Shown: positions 1 to 10,227, numbered from the stretch's first letter. The stretch: DNA of 64,000 nt from Cryobacterium sp. Y57 (GCF_002929505.1 NZ_PJJL01000073.1:186001-250000); one strand, 5' to 3'. Notes: a model not told the origin generated them from the letters alone. Made by a program: numbers and translations.

Positions 1-498
1 CCCGTCCTGCAGTACGGCGTTGAACGATTCGCCGACGACCTGCGCGCCGCTGGCGGTGCCGGACTGATCACTCCAGACCTCATTCCCGACGAAGCCGACG
101 ACTGGATGAGCGCAAGCGAACGCACCGACCTCGACCGCGTCTTTTTGGCCGCACCATCGTCGTCTGACGCACGCCTGGTGCAGGCGATCGAGGCGAGCCG
201 CGGCTTCGTCTACACCGTCTCGACGATGGGAACCACTGGCGCTCGCGCCGGCGTGGACGCGGCCGCCCGCATATTGGTGGAGCGCCTGCGCGGGGTCGGC
301 TGCACGAGTGCATGCGTCGGCCTCGGCATTTCCACCCCCGAGCAGGTGCGGGAAATTCTCGGCTATGCCGACGGCGCCATTGTCGGGTCAGCCCTCGTGA
401 AAGCACTCACCGACGGGGGAGTACAAGCTGTCGCCCGTCTGGCACTCGACCTGGCTGCGGGCGCTAACAATATTCGCCCGGCGTCAGCCCCCCGGTAA
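1..498 (+). CDS. trpA: Tryptophan synthase alpha subunit, C-terminal part (cut by window start)
   Basis: Reading frame 1 is open from the first base, so the gene begins before the window; about 165 C-terminal residues are present. TrpA cleaves indole-3-glycerol phosphate to indole, which it channels to TrpB. Visible family features are the loop GLITPDLIPDEA followed by a short stretch ending in LDRVFLAAPSS, and the SRGFVYTVSTMG strand-loop that lines the phosphate site, then GLGISTPEQV and GAIVGSALV near the C-terminus. The stop TAA is at 496-498. The next gene is lgt, a common trp-lgt-glt order in this family of bacteria. Identification is secure; only the N-terminal third is missing. Confidence 0.95.
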   Translation, partial: PVLQYGVERFADDLRAAGGAGLITPDLIPDEADDWMSASERTDLDRVFLAAPSSSDARLVQAIEASRGFVYTVSTMGTTGARAGVDAAARILVERLRGVGCTSACVGLGISTPEQVREILGYADGAIVGSALVKALTDGGVQAVARLALDLAAGANNIRPASAPR

Positions 499-547
499 AT
501 CCAGGCGCGCTCTACACTCAATTGTTCGCGGCGATCGATTCGCCCCA

Positions 548-563
548 GGTGACGTGAGTCACG
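548..563. promoter_or_regulatory. Candidate CRP/GlxR-like palindrome before lgt
   Basis: GTGA-N6-TCAC, flanked by G and G, lies just upstream of the lgt start. It resembles the CRP/GlxR consensus TGTGA-N6-TCACA with four of five positions matched in each half. This is sequence resemblance only; such a short palindrome may occur by chance. Confidence 0.25.
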
Positions 564-581
564 ATGAAAGGTAGTACCCCG

Positions 582-1577
582 GTGTCTGTGAATCTTCTTC
601 TGAGCGCGAGTATCCCGAGCCCTGAGTGGAGCTTCTTCGATGTCGGCCCGTTCCGCATCCATGCGTACGCGTTGTGCATCCTTGCCGGAATCATCCTGGC
701 GACCATCATCACCTCGCGTCGCCTGACCAAGCGTGGCGCGGAACCGGGCGTCGTACTCGACATCATCCTCTGGGCGGTCCCGCTCGGTATCGTCGGGGCG
801 CGCGTCTACCACGTACTCACCCACCCGGGGGACTACTTCTTTGAAGGCGCCGACCTGCTGCGCACCCTGTACATCTGGGAGGGCGGTAACGCCATCTTCG
901 GATCATTGATCGGTGGCGCCGTCGGCGCGTATATCGGCTGCCGGCTGGCGGGCATCCGCTTTTGGACGTTCGCCGATGCTGTCGCGCCAGCGCTGCTCGT
1001 CGCGCAGGCCACCGGCCGGCTCGGCAACTGGTTCAACCACGAACTGTTCGGCCTGCCGACGACCCTGCCCTGGGGCCTCGAAATCGAACCAAACAATGTT
1101 GCCTTCCCGGTCGGGCTGCCGGCCGGCACGCTGTTCCACCCGACTTTTCTCTATGAAATCATCTGGAACCTGCTCGGTGTGGCCGTCATCCTCTACCTCG
1201 AACGCAAATTCCGTTTGCGGTTCGGTCAGACCCTGGGTGCCTACCTCATCTGGTACGGACTGGGACGCAGCTTTTTTGAGTCGATTCGCATCGACCCGAG
1301 CGAGATCTACTTCGGTATCCGAACCAACGTCTGGGCTGCCCTGGCAGCCATCGCACTCGGTCTGGTCATCATTCTCGTGCAGCGTCACCGCCACCCAGGC
1401 CTTGAGTCCAGCCCGTATGTTTCCGGCCGGGAATGGATTGCGCCTGACGCTGGGGTAGAATTCGAAGACAGCGATTCGGAACCAGAAGACGACACCACCG
1501 CGGATCAGAGCGATGATGCCGATCACCCCGAATCACCCGCGACCGCAGCCACAAGCACGAGCGCTCCGCGTCTGTAG
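582..1577 (+). CDS. lgt: Prolipoprotein diacylglyceryl transferase
   Basis: Lgt is the membrane enzyme that transfers diacylglycerol from phosphatidylglycerol to the lipobox cysteine of pre-prolipoproteins. The protein has about seven hydrophobic segments, the N-terminal VGPFRIHAYALC, and the family signature GRLGNWFNHELFG around residue 150. The C-terminus (last ~50 residues) is a hydrophilic, acidic tail, typical of actinobacterial Lgt. Start choice: GTG at 582 has an AAAGG motif about 10 nt upstream and gives VSVNLLLS; an in-frame ATG at 564 and a GTG at 588 are alternatives. Length about 331 aa is within the range for actinobacterial family members. Confidence 0.95.
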   Translation: MSVNLLLSASIPSPEWSFFDVGPFRIHAYALCILAGIILATIITSRRLTKRGAEPGVVLDIILWAVPLGIVGARVYHVLTHPGDYFFEGADLLRTLYIWEGGNAIFGSLIGGAVGAYIGCRLAGIRFWTFADAVAPALLVAQATGRLGNWFNHELFGLPTTLPWGLEIEPNNVAFPVGLPAGTLFHPTFLYEIIWNLLGVAVILYLERKFRLRFGQTLGAYLIWYGLGRSFFESIRIDPSEIYFGIRTNVWAALAAIALGLVIILVQRHRHPGLESSPYVSGREWIAPDAGVEFEDSDSEPEDDTTADQSDDADHPESPATAATSTSAPRL

Positions 1578-1612
1578 TCTCACGTCTGCCAATCCCAGCT
1601 GACATACCCGTA

Positions 1613-1652
1613 GCGGCGCCCGGTTGTGGGCCCGGCCCGAACAGGGCGCCGC
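1613..1652. promoter_or_regulatory. GC-rich hairpin between lgt and gltB
   Basis: A perfect 9-bp inverted repeat, GCGGCGCCC at 1613-1621 and GGGCGCCGC at 1644-1652, encloses a 22-nt loop that is itself G/C-rich. It sits about 75 nt upstream of the gltB start and about 35 nt after lgt. It may be a terminator for lgt or a leader structure for gltB; there is no T-tract, so the role is uncertain. Confidence 0.4.
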
Positions 1653-1726
1653 TCCGGTCTCCTGCACACTTCACCATCGGGCCAACGTCGTCCCTTACAG
1701 CCAATCATTTCGTGAGGACGGTCTCC

Positions 1727-4700
1727 ATGGCGCAGAAACCTCTCTATTCCCGCTTCAGCAGCATGCCCGAAGCATCCGGTCTGTACGACCCGTCGGCCGA
1801 ACGCGACGCGTGCGGGCTGGCCATGGTGGCGACCCTGCGGGGAACCGCCGGTCACGACATCATCACCCAGGCCCTCGATGCCCTGCGCAACCTCGAGCAC
1901 CGCGGTGCGGTCGGCTCCGACGCCGGCACCGGTGACGGCGCCGGCATCATCACGCAGGTACCGGATGCGTTCCTGCGCGCCGTGACGGATTTCGCGCTTC
2001 CCCCGACGGGTCAGTACGCCGTCGGCAACGTGTTCCTACCGACCGACCCGACCGCGCGCACCAGGATCAAACGCGCAATCAGCCTGATCGCTGACGAGGA
2101 AAGCCTCACCATCCTCGGCTGGCGCGAGGTTCCGGTGCACCCGGAAGACCTCGGCATCCAGGCCCGCGCCAATATGCCCGCCATCCAGCAGCTGTTCGTG
2201 CAGAGCGCCCGCACCACCGAATCCGGCGACCCGTTTTCGGATATCGCGCTGGATCGGCAGACGTTTCGGCTGCGCAAGCGTGCCGAACGCGAACTGGAGA
2301 TCTACTTCGTCTCGCTGTCCAGTCGCACCCTGGTCTACAAGGGCATGGTCACGACCCTGCAGCTCGAACCGTTCTACCCCGACCTGTCCGACGAACGCTT
2401 CGTCTCGACACTCGCCCTCGTGCACTCCCGCTATTCCACAAACACGTTCCCGTCCTGGCCCCTGGCCCAGCCGTTCCGCATGATCGCCCACAACGGCGAG
2501 ATCAACACGGTGCAGGGCAACCGCAACTGGATGCGTGCGCGCCAGTCCCAACTCGAATCCGAGCTGCTCGGCGACGTCGCGCCACTGCTGCCGATCGTCA
2601 CCCCGGGCGCGAGCGACTCGGCCTCCTTCGATGAGGTCGTCGAACTGCTCAGCCTGTCCGGTCGATCGCTGCCACACGCGATCATGATGATGGTGCCCGA
2701 GGCGTGGGAGAACCAGACCGACCTCGACGACGAACGTCGTGACTTCTACGAATACCATTCCATGCTCATGGAGCCGTGGGACGGCCCAGCCGCGATCGTT
2801 TTCACCGATGGTTCCCTGGTAGGGGCAACGCTCGACCGCAACGGCCTGCGCCCCGGACGCTACCTCGTCACCGACGACGGCCTCGTTGTGCTCGCGAGCG
2901 AAATCGGCGTGCTCGGCATCGACCCGGCCCGCGTCGTGCGTAAGGGCCGCTTGCGCCCCGGACAGATGTTCCTGGTCGACACCAAGGCCGGCCGCATCAT
3001 CGACGACCGGGAGATCAAAGCAGAACTGTCCGCGAGCGAACCGTGGGGAGATTGGCTCGAGAAGGGGCGCATCAACCTCGAGGACCTCCCGGAGCGAGAG
3101 CACATCGTGCACCCGCCGGCATCCGTCGTGCGTCGTCAGCGCACCTTCGGCTACACCGAAGAAGAGGTGCGCATTCTGCTCGCCCCGATGGCCAGAACCG
3201 GTGCTGAACCGCTGGGCGCCATGGGTAGCGACACCCCTATCGCCGTGCTCAGCGACCGCCCACGCCTCATGTTCGACTACTTCACCCAACAGTTCGCGCA
3301 GGTCACCAACCCCCCGCTCGACTCGATTCGCGAAGAAGTCGTCACAAGCCTCAAGCTCGCTCTCGGGCCGGAACGCAACCTGCTCTCCGCCGGTCCGGAG
3401 CACGCCCGCCAGGTCATTTTGAATTTTCCGGTCATCGATAACGACGAACTGGCGAAGATCCAGCACATCGACCCGGTCGTCGGCAGCCGCACCACCACGA
3501 CCATTCGTGGCCTCTACCGCGTCGAAGAAGGCACCGACGCGCTGTCAGAGCGCCTTGCTGCCATCTGTGTTGAGGTCGACGAAGCCATCGCGGCCGGTGC
3601 GTTGTTCATCGTGCTGAGTGACCGCGACTCCAACAAAGACCTCGCACCCATCCCATCGCTGCTCATGATCGCTGCCGTGCACCACCACCTGATTCGCACC
3701 GAACACCGTATGAGGGTCGGGATCGTCGTCGAGGCCGGCGACGTGCGCGAGGTGCACCACGTGGCGCTGCTGATCGGCTACGGCGCGTCCGCCGTCAACC
3801 CGTACCTGGCAATGGAAACCTGCGAAGACCTCGTGCGCAGCGGAATCATCACCAACGTCACGCCCGAAAAGGCGGTGCGCAACGTCATCAAAGCCCTCGG
3901 TAAGGGCGTGCTCAAAATCATGTCCAAGATGGGCATCTCCACCGTGTCGTCCTACGCCGGCGCGCAAACCTTTGAAGCCGTTGGCCTCGCCCAGTCCTTC
4001 GTCGACCAGTACTTCACCGGAACGACGAGCAAGCTCGGCGGCGTCGACATCGACGTGATCGGTGTCGAAAACCTGGCGCGGCACGCATCCGCGTATCCGA
4101 TGGATGCCGCCGTCACCGCCCACGAACGCCTCGCGACCGGCGGCGAATACCAGTGGCGTCGGGACGGGGCCCCGCACCTGTTCAACCCGGAGACCATTTT
4201 CCGTCTGCAGCACGCCACCCGCACCCGGCGCTACGACATCTTCCGTGAATACACGAAGATGGTCGACGATCAGGCCGAATCGCTGATGACGCTGCGGGGC
4301 ATGTTCACGCTCAGCCCCGGCCAGCGCCCCCCGGTACCCCTTGACGAGGTCGAATCGGTCTCCCAGATCGTCAAACGGTTCTCCACCGGCGCGATGAGCT
4401 ACGGCTCCATTTCGCAGGAAGCGCACGAGACCCTCGCGATTGCCATGAACCGCCTCGGCGGTAAGTCCAACACCGGCGAAGGCGGCGAAGACCTCGACCG
4501 TCTACTCGACCCGACCCGGCGGAGCGCGGTGAAGCAGGTGGCGTCGGGCCGATTCGGCGTGACGAGCATGTACCTGACCCACGCTGATGACATCCAGATC
4601 AAACTTGCCCAGGGTGCCAAGCCCGGTGAGGGCGGTCAGCTTCCTCCCACCAAGGTGTACCCGTGGATCGCCCGCACCCGGCACGCCACGGCCGGCGTCG

Positions 4701-6304
4701 GCCTCATCTCGCCGCCACCGCACCACGATATCTACTCGATCGAAGACCTCAAGCAGCTCATCTTCGACCTGAAACGGGCCAACCCGAAGGCGCGCATCCA
4801 CACCAAACTGGTCAGCCAGTCCGGTATCGGTGCCGTCGCGGCCGGTGTCGCCAAGGCACTCTCCGACGTGATCTTGATCAGCGGGCACGACGGCGGAACG
4901 GGCGCCAGCCCAGTCAACTCGCTCAAGCACGCCGGCACTCCGTGGGAACTCGGCCTCGCCGAGACCCAGCAGACGCTCATGCTCAACGGCATGCGTGACC
5001 GCGTGGTCGTGCAGGTCGACGGCCAGCTGAAGACCGGGCGTGACGTGCTCGTTGGTGCCCTGCTCGGCGCCGAGGAATTCGGTTTCGCCACCGCGCCTCT
5101 CGTCGTCTCGGGCTGCATCATGATGCGCGTCTGTCACCTCGACACCTGCCCGGTCGGCGTCGCCACGCAGAACCCGGAGTTGCGCAAACGCTTCAACGGT
5201 CAGGCTGACCACGTCGTGAACTTCTTCGAGTTCATCGCCCAGGAGGTTCGTGAGTACCTCGCCGAGCTTGGATTCCGCAGTCTGGACGAAGCCATCGGTC
5301 ACCGTGAGGTGCTGAACGTCAACCGTGCCCTGAACCACTGGAAGGCACAGGGGCTTGACCTCTCACCCATTCTGAGCGGCCCGGACTTTTCCGAGAACGA
5401 ACCGCGCAAGTGGGCCCGCTCCCAGGAGCACGAACTCGACAAGCACTTCGACAACGAACTGATCCGCCGAAGCCAGAACGTGCTCGAGCACGGCGGAACG
5501 ATCAGCATCGACCTGCCGATCCGCAACACCGAGCGCGCCGTCGGAACCATGCTCGGCAACCAGGTCACCCTGCGGCATGGCGAAAACGGCCTGCCGGCCG
5601 GGTCCATCGAGGTCACCCTCACCGGGTCTGCTGGGCAATCATTCGGAGCGTTCCTGCCGAGCGGCATCACCCTGCGGCTCGAAGGCGATTCCAACGACTA
5701 TGTCGGCAAGGGCCTCTCGGGCGGGCAGATCGTCGTGCGCCCCGACCGGGCCAGCCAATTTCCCGCCGAAGACAACGTCATCGCCGGAAACGTCATCGGT
5801 TACGGGGCTACCCAGGGCAGCATGTTCATTCGCGGCATCGTCGGCGAACGATTCCTGGTGCGCAACTCCGGCGCGATCGCCGTCGTGGAGGGTGTGGGCG
5901 ACCACGCCCTCGAGTACATGACCGGGGGCCTCGCGGTCATCCTCGGCGAGACCGGACGCAACCTCGGAGCCGGGATGAGTGGCGGCACGGCATACGTCTA
6001 CGGGCTCACCGCCGAACGGGTCAACCGTGATGCGTTGACCTCGGGGGAGTTGCGCCTGCTGGCACTCGACAGTGTCGACCGTGAGATCGTGCGCGACCTG
6101 CTCGAACAGCATCGAGACCAAACCGACTCCGCGCTGGCCACGCGAATGCTCGACAACTGGGAAGAAACCATGGATACATTTGTCAAGGTGCTGCCGCGCG
6201 ACTACGCGGCCGTACTGGAGACCAGACAGACGGCACTCGATGAGGGACTCGATCCCGACGGACTCGTTGTCTGGAATCGAATTCTGGAGGTAACCAATGG
6301 CTGA
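1727..6304 (+). CDS. gltB: Glutamate synthase (NADPH) large subunit
   Basis: GltB makes glutamate from 2-oxoglutarate and glutamine. The start ATG at 1727 (an in-frame GTG lies at 1712) follows an AGGA motif; the sequence ERDACGLAM places the Ntn nucleophile cysteine at residue 29 after a short propeptide, as in the family. Domain order is glutaminase (29 to about 430), central domain, FMN/3Fe-4S synthase domain with cysteines near 1130, 1136 and 1141 (CIMMRVCHLDTC), and the C-terminal beta-helix (about 1260-1500). Length 1525 aa is normal. The 3' end overlaps gltD by 8 nt, indicating translational coupling. Confidence 0.98.
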   Translation: MAQKPLYSRFSSMPEASGLYDPSAERDACGLAMVATLRGTAGHDIITQALDALRNLEHRGAVGSDAGTGDGAGIITQVPDAFLRAVTDFALPPTGQYAVGNVFLPTDPTARTRIKRAISLIADEESLTILGWREVPVHPEDLGIQARANMPAIQQLFVQSARTTESGDPFSDIALDRQTFRLRKRAERELEIYFVSLSSRTLVYKGMVTTLQLEPFYPDLSDERFVSTLALVHSRYSTNTFPSWPLAQPFRMIAHNGEINTVQGNRNWMRARQSQLESELLGDVAPLLPIVTPGASDSASFDEVVELLSLSGRSLPHAIMMMVPEAWENQTDLDDERRDFYEYHSMLMEPWDGPAAIVFTDGSLVGATLDRNGLRPGRYLVTDDGLVVLASEIGVLGIDPARVVRKGRLRPGQMFLVDTKAGRIIDDREIKAELSASEPWGDWLEKGRINLEDLPEREHIVHPPASVVRRQRTFGYTEEEVRILLAPMARTGAEPLGAMGSDTPIAVLSDRPRLMFDYFTQQFAQVTNPPLDSIREEVVTSLKLALGPERNLLSAGPEHARQVILNFPVIDNDELAKIQHIDPVVGSRTTTTIRGLYRVEEGTDALSERLAAICVEVDEAIAAGALFIVLSDRDSNKDLAPIPSLLMIAAVHHHLIRTEHRMRVGIVVEAGDVREVHHVALLIGYGASAVNPYLAMETCEDLVRSGIITNVTPEKAVRNVIKALGKGVLKIMSKMGISTVSSYAGAQTFEAVGLAQSFVDQYFTGTTSKLGGVDIDVIGVENLARHASAYPMDAAVTAHERLATGGEYQWRRDGAPHLFNPETIFRLQHATRTRRYDIFREYTKMVDDQAESLMTLRGMFTLSPGQRPPVPLDEVESVSQIVKRFSTGAMSYGSISQEAHETLAIAMNRLGGKSNTGEGGEDLDRLLDPTRRSAVKQVASGRFGVTSMYLTHADDIQIKLAQGAKPGEGGQLPPTKVYPWIARTRHATAGVGLISPPPHHDIYSIEDLKQLIFDLKRANPKARIHTKLVSQSGIGAVAAGVAKALSDVILISGHDGGTGASPVNSLKHAGTPWELGLAETQQTLMLNGMRDRVVVQVDGQLKTGRDVLVGALLGAEEFGFATAPLVVSGCIMMRVCHLDTCPVGVATQNPELRKRFNGQADHVVNFFEFIAQEVREYLAELGFRSLDEAIGHREVLNVNRALNHWKAQGLDLSPILSGPDFSENEPRKWARSQEHELDKHFDNELIRRSQNVLEHGGTISIDLPIRNTERAVGTMLGNQVTLRHGENGLPAGSIEVTLTGSAGQSFGAFLPSGITLRLEGDSNDYVGKGLSGGQIVVRPDRASQFPAEDNVIAGNVIGYGATQGSMFIRGIVGERFLVRNSGAIAVVEGVGDHALEYMTGGLAVILGETGRNLGAGMSGGTAYVYGLTAERVNRDALTSGELRLLALDSVDREIVRDLLEQHRDQTDSALATRMLDNWEETMDTFVKVLPRDYAAVLETRQTALDEGLDPDGLVVWNRILEVTNG

Positions 6305-7754
6305 TCCGAAGGGATTCCTGAAGACCACGGAACGTGAGCTGCCGGCTCGTCGGCCGGTGGCCATCCGTTTGATGGACTGGAAAGAGGTCTACGAGCAGGG
6401 TGATAGTGCCGTGCTCAAACGGCAGGCCGGCCGCTGCATGGACTGCGGTGTGCCGTTCTGCCACCAGGGTTGCCCGCTGGGCAACCTCATTCCCGAGTGG
6501 AACGACCTGGTCTGGCGCGACGAGGGTCGAGCGGCCATCGAACGCCTGCACGCGACGAACAATTTTCCCGAATTCACCGGTCGTCTCTGCCCGGCGCCGT
6601 GTGAATCGTCGTGCGTGCTCGGCATCAACCAGCCGGCAGTGACCATCAAGCAGGTCGAGGTGTCAATTATCGACCAGGCCTTCGCGAAGGGCTGGGTGCA
6701 GCCGCAACCGCCCGGCCGTCTGACCGGCAAGACCGTCGCGGTCGTCGGCTCCGGCCCGGCCGGGCTGGCCGCAGCCCAGCAACTCACTCGCGCCGGTCAC
6801 ACCGTCGCCGTGTTCGAACGGGACGATCGCATTGGCGGGCTACTGCGCTATGGCATTCCGGACTTCAAAATGGAGAAGAAGCACCTCGAGCTGCGCCTCG
6901 CCCAGATGACCGCCGAGGGCACCCGGTTTCGCGCGAACGTCAACATCGGTGTGGACATCGCCTGGGACGACCTGCGGGCCCGCTATGACGCTGTCGTGGT
7001 GGCGACTGGCGCGTTGGTTCCCCGCGACCTGCCCATTCCGGGGCGCGATCTGCCCGGAGTGCACTTCGCCATGGAATTCCTCGTTCAGCAGAACAAGATC
7101 GGCGCCGGTGGAAGCATCGAAGCGTTGATCACCGCCGAGGGCAAGCACGTCGTTGTGCTCGGCGGTGGCGACACCGGTGCCGACTGCATCGGCACCGCGC
7201 ATCGCCAGCTGGCAGCATCCGTCACCAACCTGGCGATCGGCAAGCAGCCGGGCACCACCCGCCCGGAGAGCCAGCCCTGGCCGATATCGCCGACCCTGTT
7301 CGAGGTGTCCAGCGCTCACGAAGAGGGCGGGACCCGCCAGTACCTCGCGTCGACGGTCGAATTTCTCTCCAACGAATTCGGCGAGGTGCGCGCCATTCGC
7401 ATCGCCGAGACCGAGTACCTTGACGGACGTCGCGTTCCCAAGGCCGGTTCGGAACGGGAGATTCCGGCGGACCTGGTGTTGCTCGCTATGGGATTCACCG
7501 GTCCGGAACAGGGCGACCTCAACCATCAGCTGAAGGTTCCTTTCGATGGGCGCGGCAACGTTGAGCGTGACGGTAACTATCAGACCAGCCAGGAGGGTGT
7601 CTTCGTCGCCGGTGACGCCGGCCGTGGCCAGTCGCTGATCGTCTGGGCCATTGCTGAGGGTCGCGCCGCTGCCGCTGCGGTCGATGAGTTTCTGGAAGGG
7701 CAGACGCAGCTTCCGTCTCCCGTCAAGCCCACAGATCGCTCGTTTGCCCTGTAA
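6297..7754 (+). CDS. gltD: Glutamate synthase (NADPH) small subunit
   Basis: GltD supplies electrons from NAD(P)H via FAD and 4Fe-4S clusters to GltB. N-terminal cysteine motifs [14 protein letters not shown] and CPAPCESSC form the Fe-S region; Rossmann motifs [12 protein letters not shown] (about residue 145) and [11 protein letters not shown] (about residue 285) bind FAD and NADPH, and [13 protein letters not shown] near the C-terminus completes the FAD site. A strong GGAGG lies 10 nt upstream of the ATG and inside the end of gltB, with an 8-nt overlap. Length 485 aa is as expected. Confidence 0.98.
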   Translation: MADPKGFLKTTERELPARRPVAIRLMDWKEVYEQGDSAVLKRQAGRCMDCGVPFCHQGCPLGNLIPEWNDLVWRDEGRAAIERLHATNNFPEFTGRLCPAPCESSCVLGINQPAVTIKQVEVSIIDQAFAKGWVQPQPPGRLTGKTVAVVGSGPAGLAAAQQLTRAGHTVAVFERDDRIGGLLRYGIPDFKMEKKHLELRLAQMTAEGTRFRANVNIGVDIAWDDLRARYDAVVVATGALVPRDLPIPGRDLPGVHFAMEFLVQQNKIGAGGSIEALITAEGKHVVVLGGGDTGADCIGTAHRQLAASVTNLAIGKQPGTTRPESQPWPISPTLFEVSSAHEEGGTRQYLASTVEFLSNEFGEVRAIRIAETEYLDGRRVPKAGSEREIPADLVLLAMGFTGPEQGDLNHQLKVPFDGRGNVERDGNYQTSQEGVFVAGDAGRGQSLIVWAIAEGRAAAAAVDEFLEGQTQLPSPVKPTDRSFAL

Positions 7755-7820
7755 CTCACTAGCCTTCCTGCCCTACGTTCAAATGCGCCTGAAGAGCGCG
7801 GAAATCGGAGATTCACCAGT

Positions 7821-9266
7821 ATGAGACGCGCAAAAATCGTCGCCACCCTTGGGCCGGCAGCTGCCAGTTACGAGCAGATCAGGGCCCTCATCGATGCGGG
7901 CGTCGACGTATGTCGCATGAACCTGAGTCACGGCAACTACCAGGTGCACGAGAGCGTCTATGCCAATGTGCGCAAGGCCGCCAACGATTCCGGCCGTGCC
8001 ATCGCCGTCATGGTCGACCTGCAGGGTCCGAAGATTCGTCTGGGTAAATTCGAAGGCGGCCCGTACGACCTTGCCGTCGGCGACATCTTCAAGATCACCA
8101 CCGAAGACGTACTCGGCACCAAAGAACTATCCGGCACGACCTTCAAAGGTCTGCCGCACGACGTGCACCCCGGCGATTTTCTCCTCATCGACGATGGCAA
8201 GGTCAAGGTGCAGGTCGTGGAAACGGATGGCGTCGTGGTCACGACCAGGGTGATCGTTGCCGGCCCGGTCTCCAATAACAAGGGCATCAACCTGCCTGGC
8301 GTCGCCGTCAACGTTCCCGCCCTGTCGGAGAAGGACGAAGCAGACCTGCGCTGGGGCCTGCGCCTCGGAGCCGACCTCATCGCGCTGTCGTTCGTGCGCA
8401 GCGCCGATGACATCACCCGCGTGCACGAGATCATGGCCGAAGAAGGTCGCCGCGTTCCGGTGATCGCCAAGATCGAGAAGCCCCAGGCCGTCGACAACCT
8501 CGAAGAGATCGTTGATGCCTTCGACGCGATCATGGTCGCCCGAGGCGACCTCGGCGTCGAGCTGCCGCTGGAGGCCGTGCCGATTGTGCAAAAGCAGGCC
8601 GTCGAAATCGCACGCCGCATGGCCAAGCCGGTCATCGTGGCGACGCAGATGCTCGAATCCATGATTTTGAGTCCGGTACCCACCCGGGCTGAGACCAGCG
8701 ACGTTGCCAACGCCGTGCTCGACGGCGCAGATGCCGTCATGCTCAGCGGTGAGACCAGCGTCGGAGAATACCCCGTTGTCACGGTACAGACCATGGCCCG
8801 CATAGTGGAGTCCACCGAGGTACACGGACTCGAGCGCATCGGCAAGCTGACCAATAAGCCACGCACGCAGGGCGGTGCCATCACCCTGGCCGCCATCGAG
8901 GTCGCCGAGTTCGTCGACGCCAAGTTCCTGTGTATTTTCACCGAGTCGGGAGACTCTGCCCGACGCATGTCGCGTCTGCGGTCAAAAATCCCGATGCTGG
9001 CCTTCACCCCGGAGGCCGCCATCCGTCGTCGTCTGGCCCTCACCTGGGGCATCCAGACCTATCTGGTAGACCCGGTCACGCACACCGACGCAATGTTCGG
9101 TCAGGTGGATGACATCCTCATCGGTCAGGGCCTCGCGCAAATCGGTGACAAGGTCGTCGTCATCTCGGGTTCCCCTCCCGGAATCGTCGGTTCGACCAAT
9201 GACATTCGCGTGCACCGCGTGGGCGACGCCCATAACGAGGTCGCACCGGCGTACGTCAAGAACTAG
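7821..9266 (+). CDS. pyk: Pyruvate kinase
   Basis: Last step of glycolysis: phosphoenolpyruvate plus ADP to pyruvate plus ATP. Starts [13 protein letters not shown], the typical N-terminus, with CRMNLSHG (substrate region), [12 protein letters not shown], and the active-site signature [13 protein letters not shown] followed by [12 protein letters not shown]. The signature lysine is the K of AKIEKPQ. Length 481 aa is normal. It is a stand-alone gene: 66 nt after gltD and followed by a strong hairpin terminator. Confidence 0.98.
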   Translation: MRRAKIVATLGPAAASYEQIRALIDAGVDVCRMNLSHGNYQVHESVYANVRKAANDSGRAIAVMVDLQGPKIRLGKFEGGPYDLAVGDIFKITTEDVLGTKELSGTTFKGLPHDVHPGDFLLIDDGKVKVQVVETDGVVVTTRVIVAGPVSNNKGINLPGVAVNVPALSEKDEADLRWGLRLGADLIALSFVRSADDITRVHEIMAEEGRRVPVIAKIEKPQAVDNLEEIVDAFDAIMVARGDLGVELPLEAVPIVQKQAVEIARRMAKPVIVATQMLESMILSPVPTRAETSDVANAVLDGADAVMLSGETSVGEYPVVTVQTMARIVESTEVHGLERIGKLTNKPRTQGGAITLAAIEVAEFVDAKFLCIFTESGDSARRMSRLRSKIPMLAFTPEAAIRRRLALTWGIQTYLVDPVTHTDAMFGQVDDILIGQGLAQIGDKVVVISGSPPGIVGSTNDIRVHRVGDAHNEVAPAYVKN

Positions 9267-9280
9267 CGTGTAGGACGTAT

Positions 9281-9313
9281 AGCCCCGCTCCGTGATTTCT
9301 ACGGAGCGGGGCT
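9281..9313 (+). terminator. Terminator hairpin after pyk
   Basis: Perfect 13-bp stem AGCCCCGCTCCGT / ACGGAGCGGGGCT with a 7-nt loop, 15 nt after the pyk stop. No run of Ts follows, which is common for high-GC bacteria. The 9314-9484 stretch after it holds nothing I can support. Confidence 0.85.
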
Positions 9314-9484
9314 ATTGGTCGATAACGACGACTCATTTCTGGTGCCGTCAGCGCGCTCGTTTTCGCCGATACGAACCGGCGTACCTCAGCGACCGTGTGA
9401 AAACCTCACCTGCACATACGTACAGACAAGGCCCAGCAGCAACAGAAGCTACATTTGATCTGCTTATTTACTGGTAAAAAATTG

Positions 9485-9567
9485 TACCGGTGGTGGGACT
9501 CGAACCCACACGTCCTTGCGAACAAAGCATTTTGAGTGCTCCGCGTCTGCCATTCCGCCACACCGGC
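9485..9567 (-). tRNA. tRNA-Leu (anticodon CAA)
   Basis: The minus strand folds as a class II tRNA of 83 nt: acceptor GCCGGTG with CACCGGT (G1 pairs with T72 as a wobble), discriminator A, D-arm GCGGAATGGCAGACGC, anticodon stem GAGCA/TGCTT around loop CTCAAAA, long variable arm, and T-arm with GTTCGAGTC. The anticodon CAA reads UUG leucine codons. CCA is not encoded. A run of six Ts follows the 3' end on the minus strand (the As at 9476-9481) and could end transcription. Confidence 0.97.
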
Positions 9568-9592
9568 TTACAACTACTCGTTCAGAATACCG

Positions 9593-9598
9593 TAGGCT
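9593..9598 (+). promoter_or_regulatory. -10 element (TAGGCT) for a leaderless pdtaR-type transcript
   Basis: TAGGCT ends 7 nt before the GTG at 9606 and no ribosome binding site is visible, so transcription should begin at or next to the start codon. A weak -35 (TTACAA, 9568-9573) lies 19 nt upstream. Confidence 0.55.
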
Positions 9599-9605
9599 TT
9601 TGCAC

Positions 9606-10211
9606 GTGACCGACCAAGACAGCACTCCCACCCCTCCGCGCCGCGTTGTCGTCGCTGAGGATGAATCCCTCATCCGCCTCGACATCGTCGAGATTCTGCG
9701 CGACAACGGCTTTGAAGTCGTCGGCGAAGCCGGTGACGGAGAAACTGCGGTCGCCTTGGCACGGGAACTCCGCCCCGACCTGGTCATCATGGACGTCAAG
9801 ATGCCCCAACTCGATGGCATCAGCGCAGCTGAACGCCTGTCCAAAGAGCACATTGCACCGGTCGTCCTGCTGACAGCGTTCAGCCAGAAAGAACTGGTCG
9901 AACGCGCCACCGAAGCTGGCGCCCTCGCGTACGTTGTCAAGCCCTTCACCCCGAACGACCTGCTGCCTGCAATCGAGATCGCCCTCTCGCGCTACAGCCA
10001 GATCATCACCCTCGAGGCCGAGGTCGCCGACCTGGTCGAGCGGTTCGAGACCCGTAAGCTCGTCGACCGGGCCAAGGGACTGCTCAATGAGAAAATGGGC
10101 CTGACCGAGCCGGAAGCCTTCCGCTGGATCCAGAAAGCCTCGATGGACCGTCGCCTCACCATGCACGACGTGTCGCAGGCGATCATCGAACAGCTCAGCG
10201 CCAAGAAGTAG
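9606..10211 (+). CDS. pdtaR: Response regulator with ANTAR RNA-binding output domain
   Basis: A 201-aa protein with a receiver domain (about 13-127) and a C-terminal ANTAR domain (about 140-196), the architecture of mycobacterial PdtaR (Rv1626), which acts as a phosphorylation-dependent transcription antiterminator. Receiver residues are intact: E18/D19, phospho-acceptor D63 in VIMDVKMPQ, T90 and K112 in VVKPF. The ANTAR part shows RAKGLLNEKMGLTEPEAFRWIQ. GTG at 9606 is chosen because an upstream ATG lies inside the tRNA gene and because TAGGCT is spaced for a leaderless start. No cognate histidine kinase is nearby. The family is clear; the gene name is by analogy. Confidence 0.93.
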   Translation: MTDQDSTPTPPRRVVVAEDESLIRLDIVEILRDNGFEVVGEAGDGETAVALARELRPDLVIMDVKMPQLDGISAAERLSKEHIAPVVLLTAFSQKELVERATEAGALAYVVKPFTPNDLLPAIEIALSRYSQIITLEAEVADLVERFETRKLVDRAKGLLNEKMGLTEPEAFRWIQKASMDRRLTMHDVSQAIIEQLSAKK

Positions 10212-10227
10212 ACGAACGTAACAGAAG

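Noticed and set aside
2036..3466. A 476-codon open frame antisense to gltB
   Set aside because: Same high-GC shadow effect; gltB is unmistakable on the other strand.
9395..9410. TGTGA-TCAC CRP-like site near 9400
   Set aside because: The spacer is five, not six, so it does not fit a CRP/GlxR site.
9516..9605. Earlier ATG start for the ANTAR regulator
   Set aside because: It lies within the tRNA-Leu gene and the extra residues are a translation of the tRNA antisense.
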